Shown here one piece after another: positions 17,329 to 25,579 of a DNA stretch of 64,000 nucleotides. The notes beneath the pieces are model-generated. The model did no database searches. It was not told the DNA's origin and saw nothing but the letters and a program-made list of their open reading frames with translations. A program made the translations under genes and the position numbers. The first letter of the stretch is position 1. Every line of letters starts with the position of its first letter. Source of the DNA: Brucella pseudogrignonensis (lineage in GTDB: Bacteria > Pseudomonadota > Alphaproteobacteria > Rhizobiales > Rhizobiaceae); the NCBI RefSeq assembly GCF_002252525.1, contig NZ_NNRM01000048.1:62001-126000 (forward strand). The letters run 5' to 3'.

Positions 17329-18333
17329 ATGGTTACACGTCTTGCTCTGCTCGGTGCTGGCCGTATTGGTAAGGTTCATGCAGGCGCGATCGCTTCCGAC
17401 AAGCGCGCGAAGCTTATCGCAGTGGCGGATGCCAATCAGGACGCAGCACGCGCCATTGCTGATGCCGCTGGCGCGGAAGTGCGCACCATTGACGAGATTG
17501 AAAATTCGTCTGATGTGGATGCGGTGCTGATCTGTACGCCAACCAACACTCATGCCGATCTGATCGAACGCTTCTCCCGCGCTGGCAAAGCCGTGTTCTG
17601 CGAAAAGCCTATCGATCTAAACATTGAGCGCGTGCGTGCGTGTCTCAATGTCATCAAGGAAACCGGCGGCAAGGTTATGCTCGGGTTCAATCGGCGTTTC
17701 GATCCGCATTTTGCGGCTGTTCGTAAGGCTATTGATGACGGTCGGATTGGCAAGGTCGAAATGGTCACGATCACCAGTCGCGATCCTGGCGCGCCGCCTG
17801 CGGAATATATCAAGGTTTCTGGCGGTATTTTCCGCGACATGACCATCCATGATTTTGATATGGCGCGTTTTCTGCTGGGTGAAGAAATTGCAACGGTTTC
17901 TGCATCGGCTTCGGTTCTTGTCGATCCAAAGATCGGTGAACTGGGTGATTTTGACAGCGCAAGCGTGATCCTGACCACCGCTTCCGGTCGCCAATGTGTG
18001 ATTTCCAATTCGCGTCGAGCTTCCTACGGTTACGACCAGCGCGTCGAAGTGCATGGCTCGGACGGAGCGGTGTCTGCTGAAAACCAGCGCCCGGTTTCCA
18101 TCGAAGTGGCATCGAAGGACGGCTATACCCGTCCGCCGCTGCATGATTTCTTCATGACCCGCTACACGGATGCTTATGCGGCTGAAATTGCTTCGTTCAT
18201 CGATGCGATTGATGGCGGCAAGGCACCCAAACCTTCGGCGGAAGATGGTTTGCAGGCTTTGGCGCTTGCAGAAGCAGCTCTCCTTTCAGTCAAGGAAGGT
18301 CGCACTGTGAAAGTTGCGGAAGTTCTGGCTTAG
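17329..18333 (+). CDS. iolG: myo-Inositol 2-dehydrogenase (IolG/IdhA)
   Basis: This Gfo/Idh/MocA-family enzyme oxidises myo-inositol to scyllo-inosose with NAD. The Rossmann motif GAGRIGKVHAGAI lies at the N terminus. The catalytic lysine is in CEKPIDLN, and the Asp/His pair is in DMTIHDFDMARF. I prefer the ATG at 17329 (334 residues): the ATG at 17320 overlaps the GGGAGG site, which is correctly spaced for 17329. It is divergent from iolR and separated by repeats from the next gene. Confidence 0.94.
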   Translation: MVTRLALLGAGRIGKVHAGAIASDKRAKLIAVADANQDAARAIADAAGAEVRTIDEIENSSDVDAVLICTPTNTHADLIERFSRAGKAVFCEKPIDLNIERVRACLNVIKETGGKVMLGFNRRFDPHFAAVRKAIDDGRIGKVEMVTITSRDPGAPPAEYIKVSGGIFRDMTIHDFDMARFLLGEEIATVSASASVLVDPKIGELGDFDSASVILTTASGRQCVISNSRRASYGYDQRVEVHGSDGAVSAENQRPVSIEVASKDGYTRPPLHDFFMTRYTDAYAAEIASFIDAIDGGKAPKPSAEDGLQALALAEAALLSVKEGRTVKVAEVLA

Positions 18334-18440
18334 AGCATTTCCAGCAAAAGTGCGAAGCGGTTTTGCGTAGGATAATGCGTGGAAAAAAGAGTTAGAGCAG
18401 TTTGAATGCTCCTGCTTAGATAGAAATTGTTCTAACCGCT
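18332..18440. repeat. Composite palindromic repeat, copy 5
   Basis: It begins at the iolG stop codon with the diverged core CAGCAAAAGTGCGAAGCGG...TTTTGCG..GGATAATGCG (to about 18380). A second module, TTAGAGCA...TGTTCTAA, runs to about 18436. The first module reappears in inverse orientation at 29947, 39602 and 53525. It fills most of the gap before the next gene. Confidence 0.65.
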
Positions 18441-18476
18441 CATTTTCGTTTGCCTTTTTCCGCAATCGGTTGCGAT

Positions 18477-19559
18477 ATGCGGAACATGGCTTATGAATTC
18501 GACAAACTGCCGCTCGATGAGCTTTTTGTGCCCGTGACGAATGCCACGGCTGCATTAACGAGGCTTGACGAGCGGCTCGCCCGTTCTCCAATCCGCGACG
18601 GAATGCTGGAGCGTATGCATATGCAGGACGCTGTAGCATCCATGTGGCTTGAGGGTGAACTGGTGCATCTGGAAGATCTTGTTCTGCATGATGCGCTTAT
18701 GGATACGCGCACGCCCAGCCATGCTCTGACGATTGCTTATTCTGTGTTGCGACTGCGTCGGCAGATTGTCAGTCGTGCGCCGGGCTGGGCTTTAAGCACG
18801 GCAGGTATTCAGCAATTGATTGGCCGAAATATCGAGGTACGTGAGGAAGAAAAGCGTGATTATAGCGAAGTGGCGGAGGGCGAAGTTGATCCGCTGCTGG
18901 AAGATATCGACGCTCTGCTAGCTCGTACGGATGCTTTGTTAAAAGGCGTTGTCAAAGAGAAACCAAAGCCGCAGCCTGTTGAGGCGGAAGCCCTACTTTA
19001 TGACGATGACTGGGATGAAGATGCGCGTTTGCAGGAATGGCGCGACCTGTTTGCCAAGACTGCACATCTGCCTTCGATACTATGCGCTGCAATTATGCAT
19101 GATGCCTGGTATTCTCTTGAAGTGGTGCAGCGTTCAAACTGGATCGGCCGTTTGTTGACGTCTGCATATCTGCGTCAGTCGGGGATTACGACTAATCACC
19201 TGCCTGCAATCAGCATAGGCCTTCGGACGAAAAGGCCAGATGAGCGCCGCTCGTCAAACCGGTTGATACGGTTGAAGACATTTTTGTCGGCAATTGAGGA
19301 CGCGGCGGACGCAGGCATGAAAGAACATGACCGCCTGATGCTTGCGCGTGAACAAATGCAACGCAAGCTCAGAGGACGGCGATCAAATTCACGTCTTCCG
19401 CAATTGGTTGATATGATGATGCGCAGCCCTCTGGTTTCGAGCCAGATGGTTGAGAAAGAGCTTGCAGTCACGCAACAGGGTGCGTTGAAGCTGATATCCG
19501 ATCTCAACTTGCGGGAAATTACCGGACGCGGCCGGTTCCGCGCCTGGGGCGTTTTGTGA
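18477..19559 (+). CDS. DUF1612 / RHE_PE00001-family helix-turn-helix protein
   Basis: This 360-residue protein of unknown function resembles the rhizobial plasmid-associated RHE_PE00001 family. It has an N-terminal helical domain (LPLDELFVPVTNATAAL, MWLEGELVHLEDLVLHDAL) and an acidic linker (EGEVDPLLEDIDALL, about 150-190). A central DUF1612-like part contains WRDLFAKTAHLPSILCAAIM, and a C-terminal helix-turn-helix (about 315-355) contains SPLVSSQMVEKELAVTQQG and GRGRFRAWGVL. No ribosome binding site distinguishes the starts at 18450 (TTG), 18477 and 18486. The N-terminal part is distantly Fic-like in layout, but I see no Fic HPFxxGN motif. Its stop and that of oxyR are one base apart. Confidence 0.65.
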   Translation: MRNMAYEFDKLPLDELFVPVTNATAALTRLDERLARSPIRDGMLERMHMQDAVASMWLEGELVHLEDLVLHDALMDTRTPSHALTIAYSVLRLRRQIVSRAPGWALSTAGIQQLIGRNIEVREEEKRDYSEVAEGEVDPLLEDIDALLARTDALLKGVVKEKPKPQPVEAEALLYDDDWDEDARLQEWRDLFAKTAHLPSILCAAIMHDAWYSLEVVQRSNWIGRLLTSAYLRQSGITTNHLPAISIGLRTKRPDERRSSNRLIRLKTFLSAIEDAADAGMKEHDRLMLAREQMQRKLRGRRSNSRLPQLVDMMMRSPLVSSQMVEKELAVTQQGALKLISDLNLREITGRGRFRAWGVL

Positions 19560-19560
19560 T

Positions 19561-20463
19561 TTATTTCTTCATGCAGTGATTGCGCAGATGGGCCGCAAAT
19601 AGCTGATACTCGTTGCGGCGGGCAGCATTGGCGCGCCATGCCAAAGCAAGCGAACGGTAATTGTGCTGCCCTTCATAGGGCACGGTGCTGATCTCGCTGC
19701 CGCGTGTAACGCCCGCCTTGATGGCGACTTCCGGCAGCAGCGTCACTCCCATTCCGAATTCCACCAACTGCACCAGCGTCATGATGCTGGTTGCATGAAC
19801 ATCGCCGCCTGTCTGCGTTGGCTTTGAACCGATTGCCGCCATGACGTGTTCACGCAGACAATGGCCGGTTTCAAGCAACAGAAAAGGCTGATCCTGAAGA
19901 TCGCTTGCGTCGATGCGGTCACGGTTGGCGAGCGCATGATCGCGGCGCACTGCAAGAAAGAACGGGTCCTGACCGATTTCAGCGACTTCAAAGTCATCAA
20001 GATCATAGGGATGGGCGACGAGCGCCACGTCAAGGGAGCCTGAGCGCAGACTGTCGAGCAGAGTGCGTGTCAGGCCTTCGCGCACGCTCAATTGCAGTTC
20101 TGGAAAGGCCTTGGCCGTCGTGGGCAGCACTTTGGGCAGAAGAAACGGCGCAATCGACGGAATGACACCGAGCCGCAAACGTGTGGTCAAAGGGCGCTCT
20201 GCCTGACGTGCATGTTCCGGCAGTTCTTCGATTGATGCGACGATTTCCTGCGCACGATTGAGGAAGTCTTCGCCTGCTGGCAGCAGTTGCATCCGCCGCC
20301 CGGTGCGGTCGATCAGAGTAACCCCGATCTCCGCTTCAAGCGCCTGAATTGCTGCACTTAACGTGGATTGTGTCACGCCGACGGCCTCAGCTGCACGCGA
20401 AAAGGAGCCTGCTTTGACGAGGGCGATAAAATAGTGGAGCTGGCGAACGCTGATATTGAGCAT
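19561..20463 (-). CDS. oxyR: OxyR-type LysR-family peroxide regulator lacking the second redox cysteine
   Basis: This 300-residue LysR protein has an N-terminal winged helix (residues 1-60, FSRAAEAVGVTQSTLSAAIQ) and an OxyR-like sensing domain (IPSIAPFLLPKVLP, LLETGHCLREH, MGVTLLPEVAI). Cys202 in GHCLREH aligns with the peroxide-sensing Cys199 of E. coli OxyR. The position nine residues on, Cys208 in E. coli, is Ile211 here, so the classic intramolecular disulphide cannot form. It is divergent from ahpC, the classic OxyR target, with inverted ATCG half-sites in the gap. The assignment to OxyR is strong; the mode of sensing is open. Confidence 0.88.
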   Translation of the reverse strand: MLNISVRQLHYFIALVKAGSFSRAAEAVGVTQSTLSAAIQALEAEIGVTLIDRTGRRMQLLPAGEDFLNRAQEIVASIEELPEHARQAERPLTTRLRLGVIPSIAPFLLPKVLPTTAKAFPELQLSVREGLTRTLLDSLRSGSLDVALVAHPYDLDDFEVAEIGQDPFFLAVRRDHALANRDRIDASDLQDQPFLLLETGHCLREHVMAAIGSKPTQTGGDVHATSIMTLVQLVEFGMGVTLLPEVAIKAGVTRGSEISTVPYEGQHNYRSLALAWRANAARRNEYQLFAAHLRNHCMKK

Positions 20464-20484
20464 GGTCTTGGGCTAAACTTATCC

Positions 20485-20535
20485 CCATCGTTAAAATCGA
20501 TGGAATTGATCGTTTTAATCGCTTTGACCGATTGA
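20485..20535. promoter_or_regulatory. Candidate OxyR binding region
   Basis: CCATCG-TTAAAAT-CGATGG (20485-20503) is a 6-7-6 inverted repeat. It is followed by GATCGTTTTAATCG (from 20508) and GATTG near 20530, giving half-sites about every 10-12 bp, as an OxyR tetramer requires. It overlaps the -35 of the ahpC promoter, the position expected for activation. Confidence 0.55.
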
Positions 20536-20552
20536 TTTAGAGTGCCTATATA
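20524..20552 (+). promoter_or_regulatory. Promoter of ahpC
   Basis: TTGACC (20524-20529), a 17-bp spacer and TATATA (20547-20552) give a near-consensus housekeeping promoter. Transcription should start near 20559, which rules out the upstream ATG at 20552 as the ahpC start. Confidence 0.7.
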
Positions 20553-20623
20553 TGACTCGCAAGCGGATAGTTCTGAAACTTCTGAATTTTCTGCATAACA
20601 ACGAATTTACAGGCAGGTATGAG

Positions 20624-21178
20624 ATGCTCGGTATCGGTGACAAGCTTCCTTCTTTCAAAGTAACTGGCGTAAAGCCAGGCTTCAACTTCCACGAAGAAAA
20701 TGGCGTTTCGGCTTTTGAAGAAGTCACTGAAGCAAGCTTCGAAGGCAAGTGGAAGGTCATCTTCTTCTACCCTAAGGACTTCACTTTCGTTTGCCCAACG
20801 GAAATCGCAGAATTCGCGCGTCTGGCTTCGGATTTCGAAGATCGTGATGCGGTTGTTCTCGGCGGTTCGACCGACAACGAATTCGTGAAGCTCGCATGGC
20901 GCCGCGATCATCAGGATCTCAACAAGCTGTCAATCTGGTCGTTTGCTGACACCAACGGTTCGCTGGTCGATGGCCTCGGCGTTCGTTCGCCAGATGGCGT
21001 TGCTTACCGCTACACCTTCGTTGTCGATCCGGACAACACGATCCAGCACGTTTATGCAACCAACCTCAATGTTGGCCGCGCTCCTAAGGACACGCTGCGC
21101 GTTCTCGATGCTCTGCAGACCGATGAGCTTTGCCCATGCAACCGTGAAGTTGGTGGCGAAACGCTCAAGGCTGCTTAA
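20624..21178 (+). CDS. ahpC: Alkyl hydroperoxide reductase subunit C (peroxiredoxin)
   Basis: From the ATG at 20624 the product is a 184-residue AhpC/TSA peroxiredoxin beginning MLGIGDKLPSF. The 24 extra upstream residues in frame overlap the promoter and are not native. The peroxidatic Cys57 is in FTFVCPTEI, and the C-terminal DELCPCN has Cys170 and Cys172, as in mycobacterial AhpC. It reduces hydrogen peroxide and organic peroxides in the cytosol and is recycled by AhpD rather than AhpF. A hairpin with T-run lies between it and ahpD, so ahpD probably receives readthrough transcription. Confidence 0.96.
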   Translation: MLGIGDKLPSFKVTGVKPGFNFHEENGVSAFEEVTEASFEGKWKVIFFYPKDFTFVCPTEIAEFARLASDFEDRDAVVLGGSTDNEFVKLAWRRDHQDLNKLSIWSFADTNGSLVDGLGVRSPDGVAYRYTFVVDPDNTIQHVYATNLNVGRAPKDTLRVLDALQTDELCPCNREVGGETLKAA

Positions 21179-21200
21179 TCAGCATCCAATTGCTTGAGAG

Positions 21201-21228
21201 AAGGCGGGTTAAGGCCCGCCTTTTGTTT
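21201..21228 (+). terminator. Intra-operon terminator/attenuator between ahpC and ahpD
   Basis: AAGGCGGG (21201-21208) pairs with CCCGCCTT (about 21215-21222), followed by TTTGTTT. It would cut most transcripts after ahpC, giving a high AhpC:AhpD ratio. Confidence 0.8.
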
Positions 21229-21257
21229 ATCCAGAACTGACAGTTAAAGAGGGTTCC

Positions 21258-21785
21258 ATGTCCATTGATGATCTGAAGTCAAGAATTCCGGACTTTGCCA
21301 AGGATGTTCGTCTTAACCTTTCGTCCATGGCGAGCGATGAAACGCTGACGCCACAGCAGAAATACGGCCTGTTCGTCGCCTGCGGTATTGCTTCGCGCAA
21401 CGCCGATGTGCGCAAGGCGCTGACTGCTGAAGCAGCAGGTAAGGTTGATGCTACGGTTGTGCAGGCTGCAAAATCTGCAGCATCCATCATGGGCATGAAC
21501 AACGTTTATTATCGCTTCGTGCACCTTGCCACCAACAAGGAATACCGCACGCTTCCTGCCAAGCTGCGCATGAACGTGATTGGCAACCCAGGCGTCGACA
21601 AGGTTGACTTCGAACTGTGGTCACTGGCCGTTTCGGCAATCAATGGCTGCGGCATGTGCATCGACGCCCACGAAGATGTGTTGCGTAAGGCTGGCGTTTC
21701 GACGGAAGCAATCCAGACTGCTGCACGCTTCGCCTCGATCATTCAGTCTGTTGCTATTGCTCTGGAAGCTGCTGACACCGAATAA
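21258..21785 (+). CDS. ahpD: Alkyl hydroperoxidase / AhpC reductase AhpD
   Basis: The 175-residue all-helical AhpD protein has the CXXC motif Cys131-Gly-Met-Cys134 in [13 protein letters not shown]. Nearby are His138 and Glu119, corresponding to the proton-relay residues of Mycobacterium AhpD. It returns electrons to AhpC in place of AhpF, drawing on dihydrolipoamide-type donors in the mycobacterial system. A GAGGG site precedes the ATG. It lies 79 nt after ahpC. Confidence 0.95.
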   Translation: MSIDDLKSRIPDFAKDVRLNLSSMASDETLTPQQKYGLFVACGIASRNADVRKALTAEAAGKVDATVVQAAKSAASIMGMNNVYYRFVHLATNKEYRTLPAKLRMNVIGNPGVDKVDFELWSLAVSAINGCGMCIDAHEDVLRKAGVSTEAIQTAARFASIIQSVAIALEAADTE

Positions 21786-21810
21786 GGTTAGTCGAGCTTA
21801 CATTTAAAAG

Positions 21811-21850
21811 AAAAGCCCGCTTGGATCGCTCCACGCGGGCTGTTTTTTTT
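21811..21850. terminator. Bidirectional terminator between ahpD and the MHS transporter gene
   Basis: AGCCCGC and GCGGGCT pair around a 14-nt loop, with AAAA before and a run of eight T after. It serves the converging transcripts of ahpD and the gene ending at 21866. Confidence 0.88.
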
Positions 21851-21865
21851 GGTATTTAGTTTGGC

Positions 21866-23146
21866 TTATTCGCCGCGCTTGAACGAGATGAATGCAAAGC
21901 CGATCAGAGAAATCACGGCGGCAGCAGTCATGTAGTAGCCAACATAAGCAAAGCTATAATGGGTCGCGAGCCATGTTGCGATGTAAGGTGCAACCGATGC
22001 GCCGAGAATGCCTGCCAGGTTGAAGGTAAGCGAAGCGCCGGTATAGCGAACCGAAGTCGGGAAAGGTTCAGCAAGCGCTGCACCAATTGGACCGTAAGTC
22101 AGTCCCATCAAGCCAAAACCAAGGATAAGGAAGGCGAGAACGCCAGCTGTTCCGCTCAGGAAAAGCGGAGCCATGAGGAAGCCATAGATACCAATCAGCA
22201 CCGTGACGATGATCATGACCGGACGCATTCCGTATTTATCGGAAAGCAACGCTGCGACCGGGATGGTGAGGCCGAAGAATATCACGCCGACCATCTGCAG
22301 GATGAGGAACTGCTCACGGCTATAGCCGAGCGCACGCGTACCCCAACCGAGCGAGAACACGGTCATGAGATAGAACAGAACGAAGGTTGCAACAGCGCCG
22401 ATGGTGCCGAGAAACAGGCTCGCCTTGTGCTTCTTGAAAAGCGTTGCGACTGGAACTTCAACGCGTTCAGCCTTGTCGATAGCCTTCTGGAATTCTGGTG
22501 TTTCAGCAATCTTCAAGCGAATGAAGAGGCCGACGCCAACCAGCAGTGCACTGGCGATGAAAGGAATACGCCAGCCGAACGACATGAACTGTTCTTCGGT
22601 CAGGAGTTCAGCCAAGACCAGGAAGATACCCGTTGCAAGGATGAAGCCAACAGGCGCACCGAGCTGTGGGAACATGCCGTACCAGGTACGCTTGCCTTCC
22701 GGTGCATTTTCGGTTGCGAGCAGAACTGCACCGCCCCATTCGCCACCAAGGCCAAGGCCCTGACCCAGACGGCAGAGTGCGAGCAGGAGAGCCGCCCATA
22801 CGCCGATGGATTCATAAGTTGGCAGGAAGCCGATAGCGACTGTGGAAATGCCCATGGTCATAAGCGCTGCAACGAGCGTTGCCTTACGGCCAACCTTATC
22901 GCCGAAGTGGCCGAACAAAGCGCCGCCGATCGGGCGTGCAAAGAAGGCAATAGCGAAAGTTGCCAAAGACTGGAGCAGCGCCGAGTTACCGTCACTTGCC
23001 GGGAAGAAGAGGTGCGGGAAAACGATTACCGCGGCGGTAGCATAAATATAAAAGTCAAAGAATTCGATTGTTGTGCCGATCATGCTCGCGGCCAAAACGC
23101 GGCGCGCAGAATTTTTCTTCGGAACAACTGCTTGAGCTACAGTCAT
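21866..23146 (-). CDS. MFS transporter of the metabolite:H+ symporter (MHS) family, YhjE/ShiA-like
   Basis: At 426 residues with about 12 membrane spans, it has the MHS hallmarks: GTTIEFFDFYIYATAA in span 1, FGHFGDKVGRKATL after span 2, and LCRLGQGLGLGGEWGGAVLL with NAPEGKRTWYGMFPQLGAPVG. Relatives carry proline/betaine, shikimate, alpha-ketoglutarate or citrate with protons. The best-looking match is the E. coli YhjE type, whose substrate is not established, so I do not name one. It is monocistronic: a terminator lies on one side and a 236-nt divergent gap on the other. Confidence 0.85.
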   Translation of the reverse strand: MTVAQAVVPKKNSARRVLAASMIGTTIEFFDFYIYATAAVIVFPHLFFPASDGNSALLQSLATFAIAFFARPIGGALFGHFGDKVGRKATLVAALMTMGISTVAIGFLPTYESIGVWAALLLALCRLGQGLGLGGEWGGAVLLATENAPEGKRTWYGMFPQLGAPVGFILATGIFLVLAELLTEEQFMSFGWRIPFIASALLVGVGLFIRLKIAETPEFQKAIDKAERVEVPVATLFKKHKASLFLGTIGAVATFVLFYLMTVFSLGWGTRALGYSREQFLILQMVGVIFFGLTIPVAALLSDKYGMRPVMIIVTVLIGIYGFLMAPLFLSGTAGVLAFLILGFGLMGLTYGPIGAALAEPFPTSVRYTGASLTFNLAGILGASVAPYIATWLATHYSFAYVGYYMTAAAVISLIGFAFISFKRGE

Positions 23147-23340
23147 TGTTTCATATCCATATTTGTGGGCTGTACGTTTTGGGGGAAAGCCCGAGATATT
23201 GCCTTCTTAGTGCCACAAAATACGAAACCGCAAGCTTAAAAGGGCTGTCACGTAATTTTCTAATTTCGAATGTGCTGTTTTCGAAACAAAATGAATGCCA
23301 GAGGTAGTTTCAAGGAAAAGGATGGAGGTCTTTCAATTGC

Positions 23341-23357
23341 CTTAAGGTAGCCTTAAG
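23341..23357. promoter_or_regulatory. Perfect inverted repeat upstream of the metal-related genes
   Basis: CTTAAGG (23341-23347), TAG, CCTTAAG (23351-23357) is a perfect 7-3-7 repeat 25 bp before the ATG of the small secreted protein. It could be an operator for its transcription with the multicopper oxidase. I cannot name the regulator. Confidence 0.5.
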
Positions 23358-23382
23358 CTGAAATTCAGAACATGGAATCACA

Positions 23383-23793
23383 ATGACTGCGCAGGTTTTC
23401 AGAAACAGCAATATTGGTATGCGTTTTCGCAAACATTCTGTTTTGCGAATGCCTTCCCGTATGCTGATTGCGCTGTTCTCGTTGCTGTTTCTGGTTTCAA
23501 CGCAATTTTGTTATGCCATGGCGCATGATCTGCCACTGACGGCAGCAGTTATTGACTGTCACACGACTGCGCAGGTTGCCAAACATGGCGGCGGGCATTC
23601 AACGCCGACGGATCATGGCAAGAAGGCATCTGCCGCCTGTGTAATGATGAGCTGTGGGGGCATCATACAGCTTAGCTCCAGCGTTGCTCTGTTCACCCCC
23701 GATCACGAATTCGGCTTGCCGCCACGCGTCGCATCATTGAACAGCAACGACCCCTTCGGCGTTCTCCGACCTCCAATAACCAGCCAGATCTGA
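23383..23793 (+). CDS. Small secreted/periplasmic protein with His/Cys-rich segment, function unknown
   Basis: The open frame gives 136 residues. The export signal is best explained by a start at 23449 (MPSRMLIALFSLLFLVSTQFCYA), giving 114 residues with cleavage after CYA. The mature part has a His-rich stretch (KHGGGHSTPTDHGK) and paired Cys in CVMMSCGG. I recognise no family. Its position 90 nt upstream of a multicopper oxidase, with no terminator between, suggests a role in periplasmic copper handling. The Met/His/Cys content would allow metal binding, which is inference. Confidence 0.6.
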   Translation: MTAQVFRNSNIGMRFRKHSVLRMPSRMLIALFSLLFLVSTQFCYAMAHDLPLTAAVIDCHTTAQVAKHGGGHSTPTDHGKKASAACVMMSCGGIIQLSSSVALFTPDHEFGLPPRVASLNSNDPFGVLRPPITSQI

Positions 23794-23883
23794 TCTTCTG
23801 AAACGCTGCCGGTTTTTCGGCGGCAATAAGCGCATTTCGAAGGTTTCGATGTGCGTTGATAGAGATTTATCTGGAGAATTATC

Positions 23884-25467
23884 ATGACGAGTATGACTCG
23901 CCGTCGTCTTTTGACGCTTGGAGCAAGCGCTGCTGCCTTATCCATTGTCCGGCCTTTTGAGGCCTTTGCGCAGGACCCACATCAGCAGCACATGCAGCAT
24001 GGTGCAGCCAGCGCACAGGCAAAGGCGCAGGCGCTGCCTATTCCGGCTTTAATTGAGCCTGATGCTGAAGGTGTGGTGAAGCTGACTGTCCAGAAGGGAC
24101 GCCATGCTTTCGCGCAAGGCAGCGATGCGGCCTCTGCCGGGATAAACGGCACATATCTTGGGCCGGTCGTCCGCCTCAAAAACGGTGAAGCGGTGACGCT
24201 TTCGGTAAATAACGGCATGGACGAAGACACAACGCTCCATTGGCATGGTCTTTTTGTTCCGTCGGTTCTCGATGGCGGGCCGCATAATGTCATTGCGGCA
24301 GGCACTAGCTGGGAGCCAAAGGTTACGGTCAACCAGCCGGCTTCATTCAACTGGTTCCACCCGCATATGCATGGGGACACTGCGCGGCAGGCGCATATGG
24401 GAATTGCCGGGTTGATGATTGTCAGCGACGGCAAGGACGGGGAACGCGGCTTGCCTCAAACCTATGGTGTTGATGATATTCCGCTCGTCTTGCAGGATCG
24501 CAGGGTGATCGATGGCGATAAGGTTTACCAGCCTGACATTATGGATCTGATGCATGGCTTTCGCGGCGACAAGCTTATTGTGAATGGCGTTATCGCGCCG
24601 CAAGCGCGTGTTCCTGCTTCAGTGGTTCGGTTGCGTATTCTGAACGGTGCAAATGCGCGCAACTTCCACATCCGTCTTAGCGACGACCAGCCGTTGCAAG
24701 TCATAGCATCTGATGGCGGCTTTATAAGTACGCTTGATCCGGTTAAACGCCTGACAATCAGTCCGGGCGAGCGCTACGAGGTGTTGGTCGATTTTTCCAA
24801 GTCGAAAGATGTGCTCGACCTGCTGACAGCCAGTGATGACAGCGGTGGCGATGACCAGCCTTTGATGCAGTTCATCATCGATGACCAAATCGAAGGCGCA
24901 ATCAAAACCTTGCCGACAAAGCTCGATGGTCCGGAACAGCCGGATGAAAAGCTTTCTGTTCGCAGACGTTCATACTTTTTCGATGAACGTATGGCGGATA
25001 ATATGAAGCTTATGATGGGCGGCAAGTCGAGCGATCCGCATGCTGGTCACAACATGGCGAACATGAGTGACCATGATATGCATGGTGGGCGGAGCAATGC
25101 CGACGCCGGACCTGCGTTGCAGGCTTTGACATCAGGCGTTCAGATGGCGATTGCGGAGAAGCCTTTCGACATGAACCGTATTGACGCCGAGGTTAAGCTT
25201 GGATCGTGGGAGATCTGGGAGTTGTCGACGAAAGAAATGGCGCATCCATTTCATATTCACGGAGCATCGTTTCGCATCCTGACATTGAACGGCGAAACGC
25301 CGCCACTGCATCAATCAGGCTGGAAAGACACAGCACTGATTAACGGCAAGGCAGAAATTCTTGTACATTTTGATCGTGAAGCGAAACGCGATCATCCTTT
25401 TATGTTCCATTGCCATGTGCTGGAACATGAGGATGTTGGCATGATGGCGCAATTCGTTACGGTCTAA
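23884..25467 (+). CDS. Periplasmic multicopper oxidase, CueO-like
   Basis: The 527-residue protein has a twin-arginine signal (TRRRLLTLGASAAAL) and three cupredoxin domains. All four copper motifs are present: LHWHG near residue 118, WFHPHMHG near 158, HPFHIHG near 455 and FHCHVLEHEDVGMM near 505. The last contains the type 1 Cys and the axial Met. A methionine- and histidine-rich insert (MKLMMGG, DPHAGHNMANMSDHDMHGG, about 375-400) resembles the cuprous-ion-gathering segment of CueO. It should oxidise Cu(I), and possibly Fe(II) or phenols, in the periplasm. A GGAG site lies 8 nt before the ATG. Neighbouring sodC also needs copper. Confidence 0.92.
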   Translation: MTSMTRRRLLTLGASAAALSIVRPFEAFAQDPHQQHMQHGAASAQAKAQALPIPALIEPDAEGVVKLTVQKGRHAFAQGSDAASAGINGTYLGPVVRLKNGEAVTLSVNNGMDEDTTLHWHGLFVPSVLDGGPHNVIAAGTSWEPKVTVNQPASFNWFHPHMHGDTARQAHMGIAGLMIVSDGKDGERGLPQTYGVDDIPLVLQDRRVIDGDKVYQPDIMDLMHGFRGDKLIVNGVIAPQARVPASVVRLRILNGANARNFHIRLSDDQPLQVIASDGGFISTLDPVKRLTISPGERYEVLVDFSKSKDVLDLLTASDDSGGDDQPLMQFIIDDQIEGAIKTLPTKLDGPEQPDEKLSVRRRSYFFDERMADNMKLMMGGKSSDPHAGHNMANMSDHDMHGGRSNADAGPALQALTSGVQMAIAEKPFDMNRIDAEVKLGSWEIWELSTKEMAHPFHIHGASFRILTLNGETPPLHQSGWKDTALINGKAEILVHFDREAKRDHPFMFHCHVLEHEDVGMMAQFVTV

Positions 25468-25579
25468 GTTTCAAGTGTTCTGCGCGCCGGCAAAACTGGC
25501 GCGCAGTTTTTTAAATTTCGAACAATTCGCGCGTCTACGCGTTTATCGCTTATCCCACACCAAATTATAGGAGGAGATA

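Noticed and set aside
20552-20623. 24 extra N-terminal codons on ahpC
   Set aside because: The upstream ATG lies within the -10 region of the predicted promoter, and AhpC proteins start at the MLGIGDK position.
21959-23239. A 426-codon plus-strand frame opposite the MHS transporter gene
   Set aside because: The product is hydrophilic and rich in Glu, Cys and Arg, as expected from the reverse of a membrane-protein gene. The minus-strand frame has all MFS motifs.
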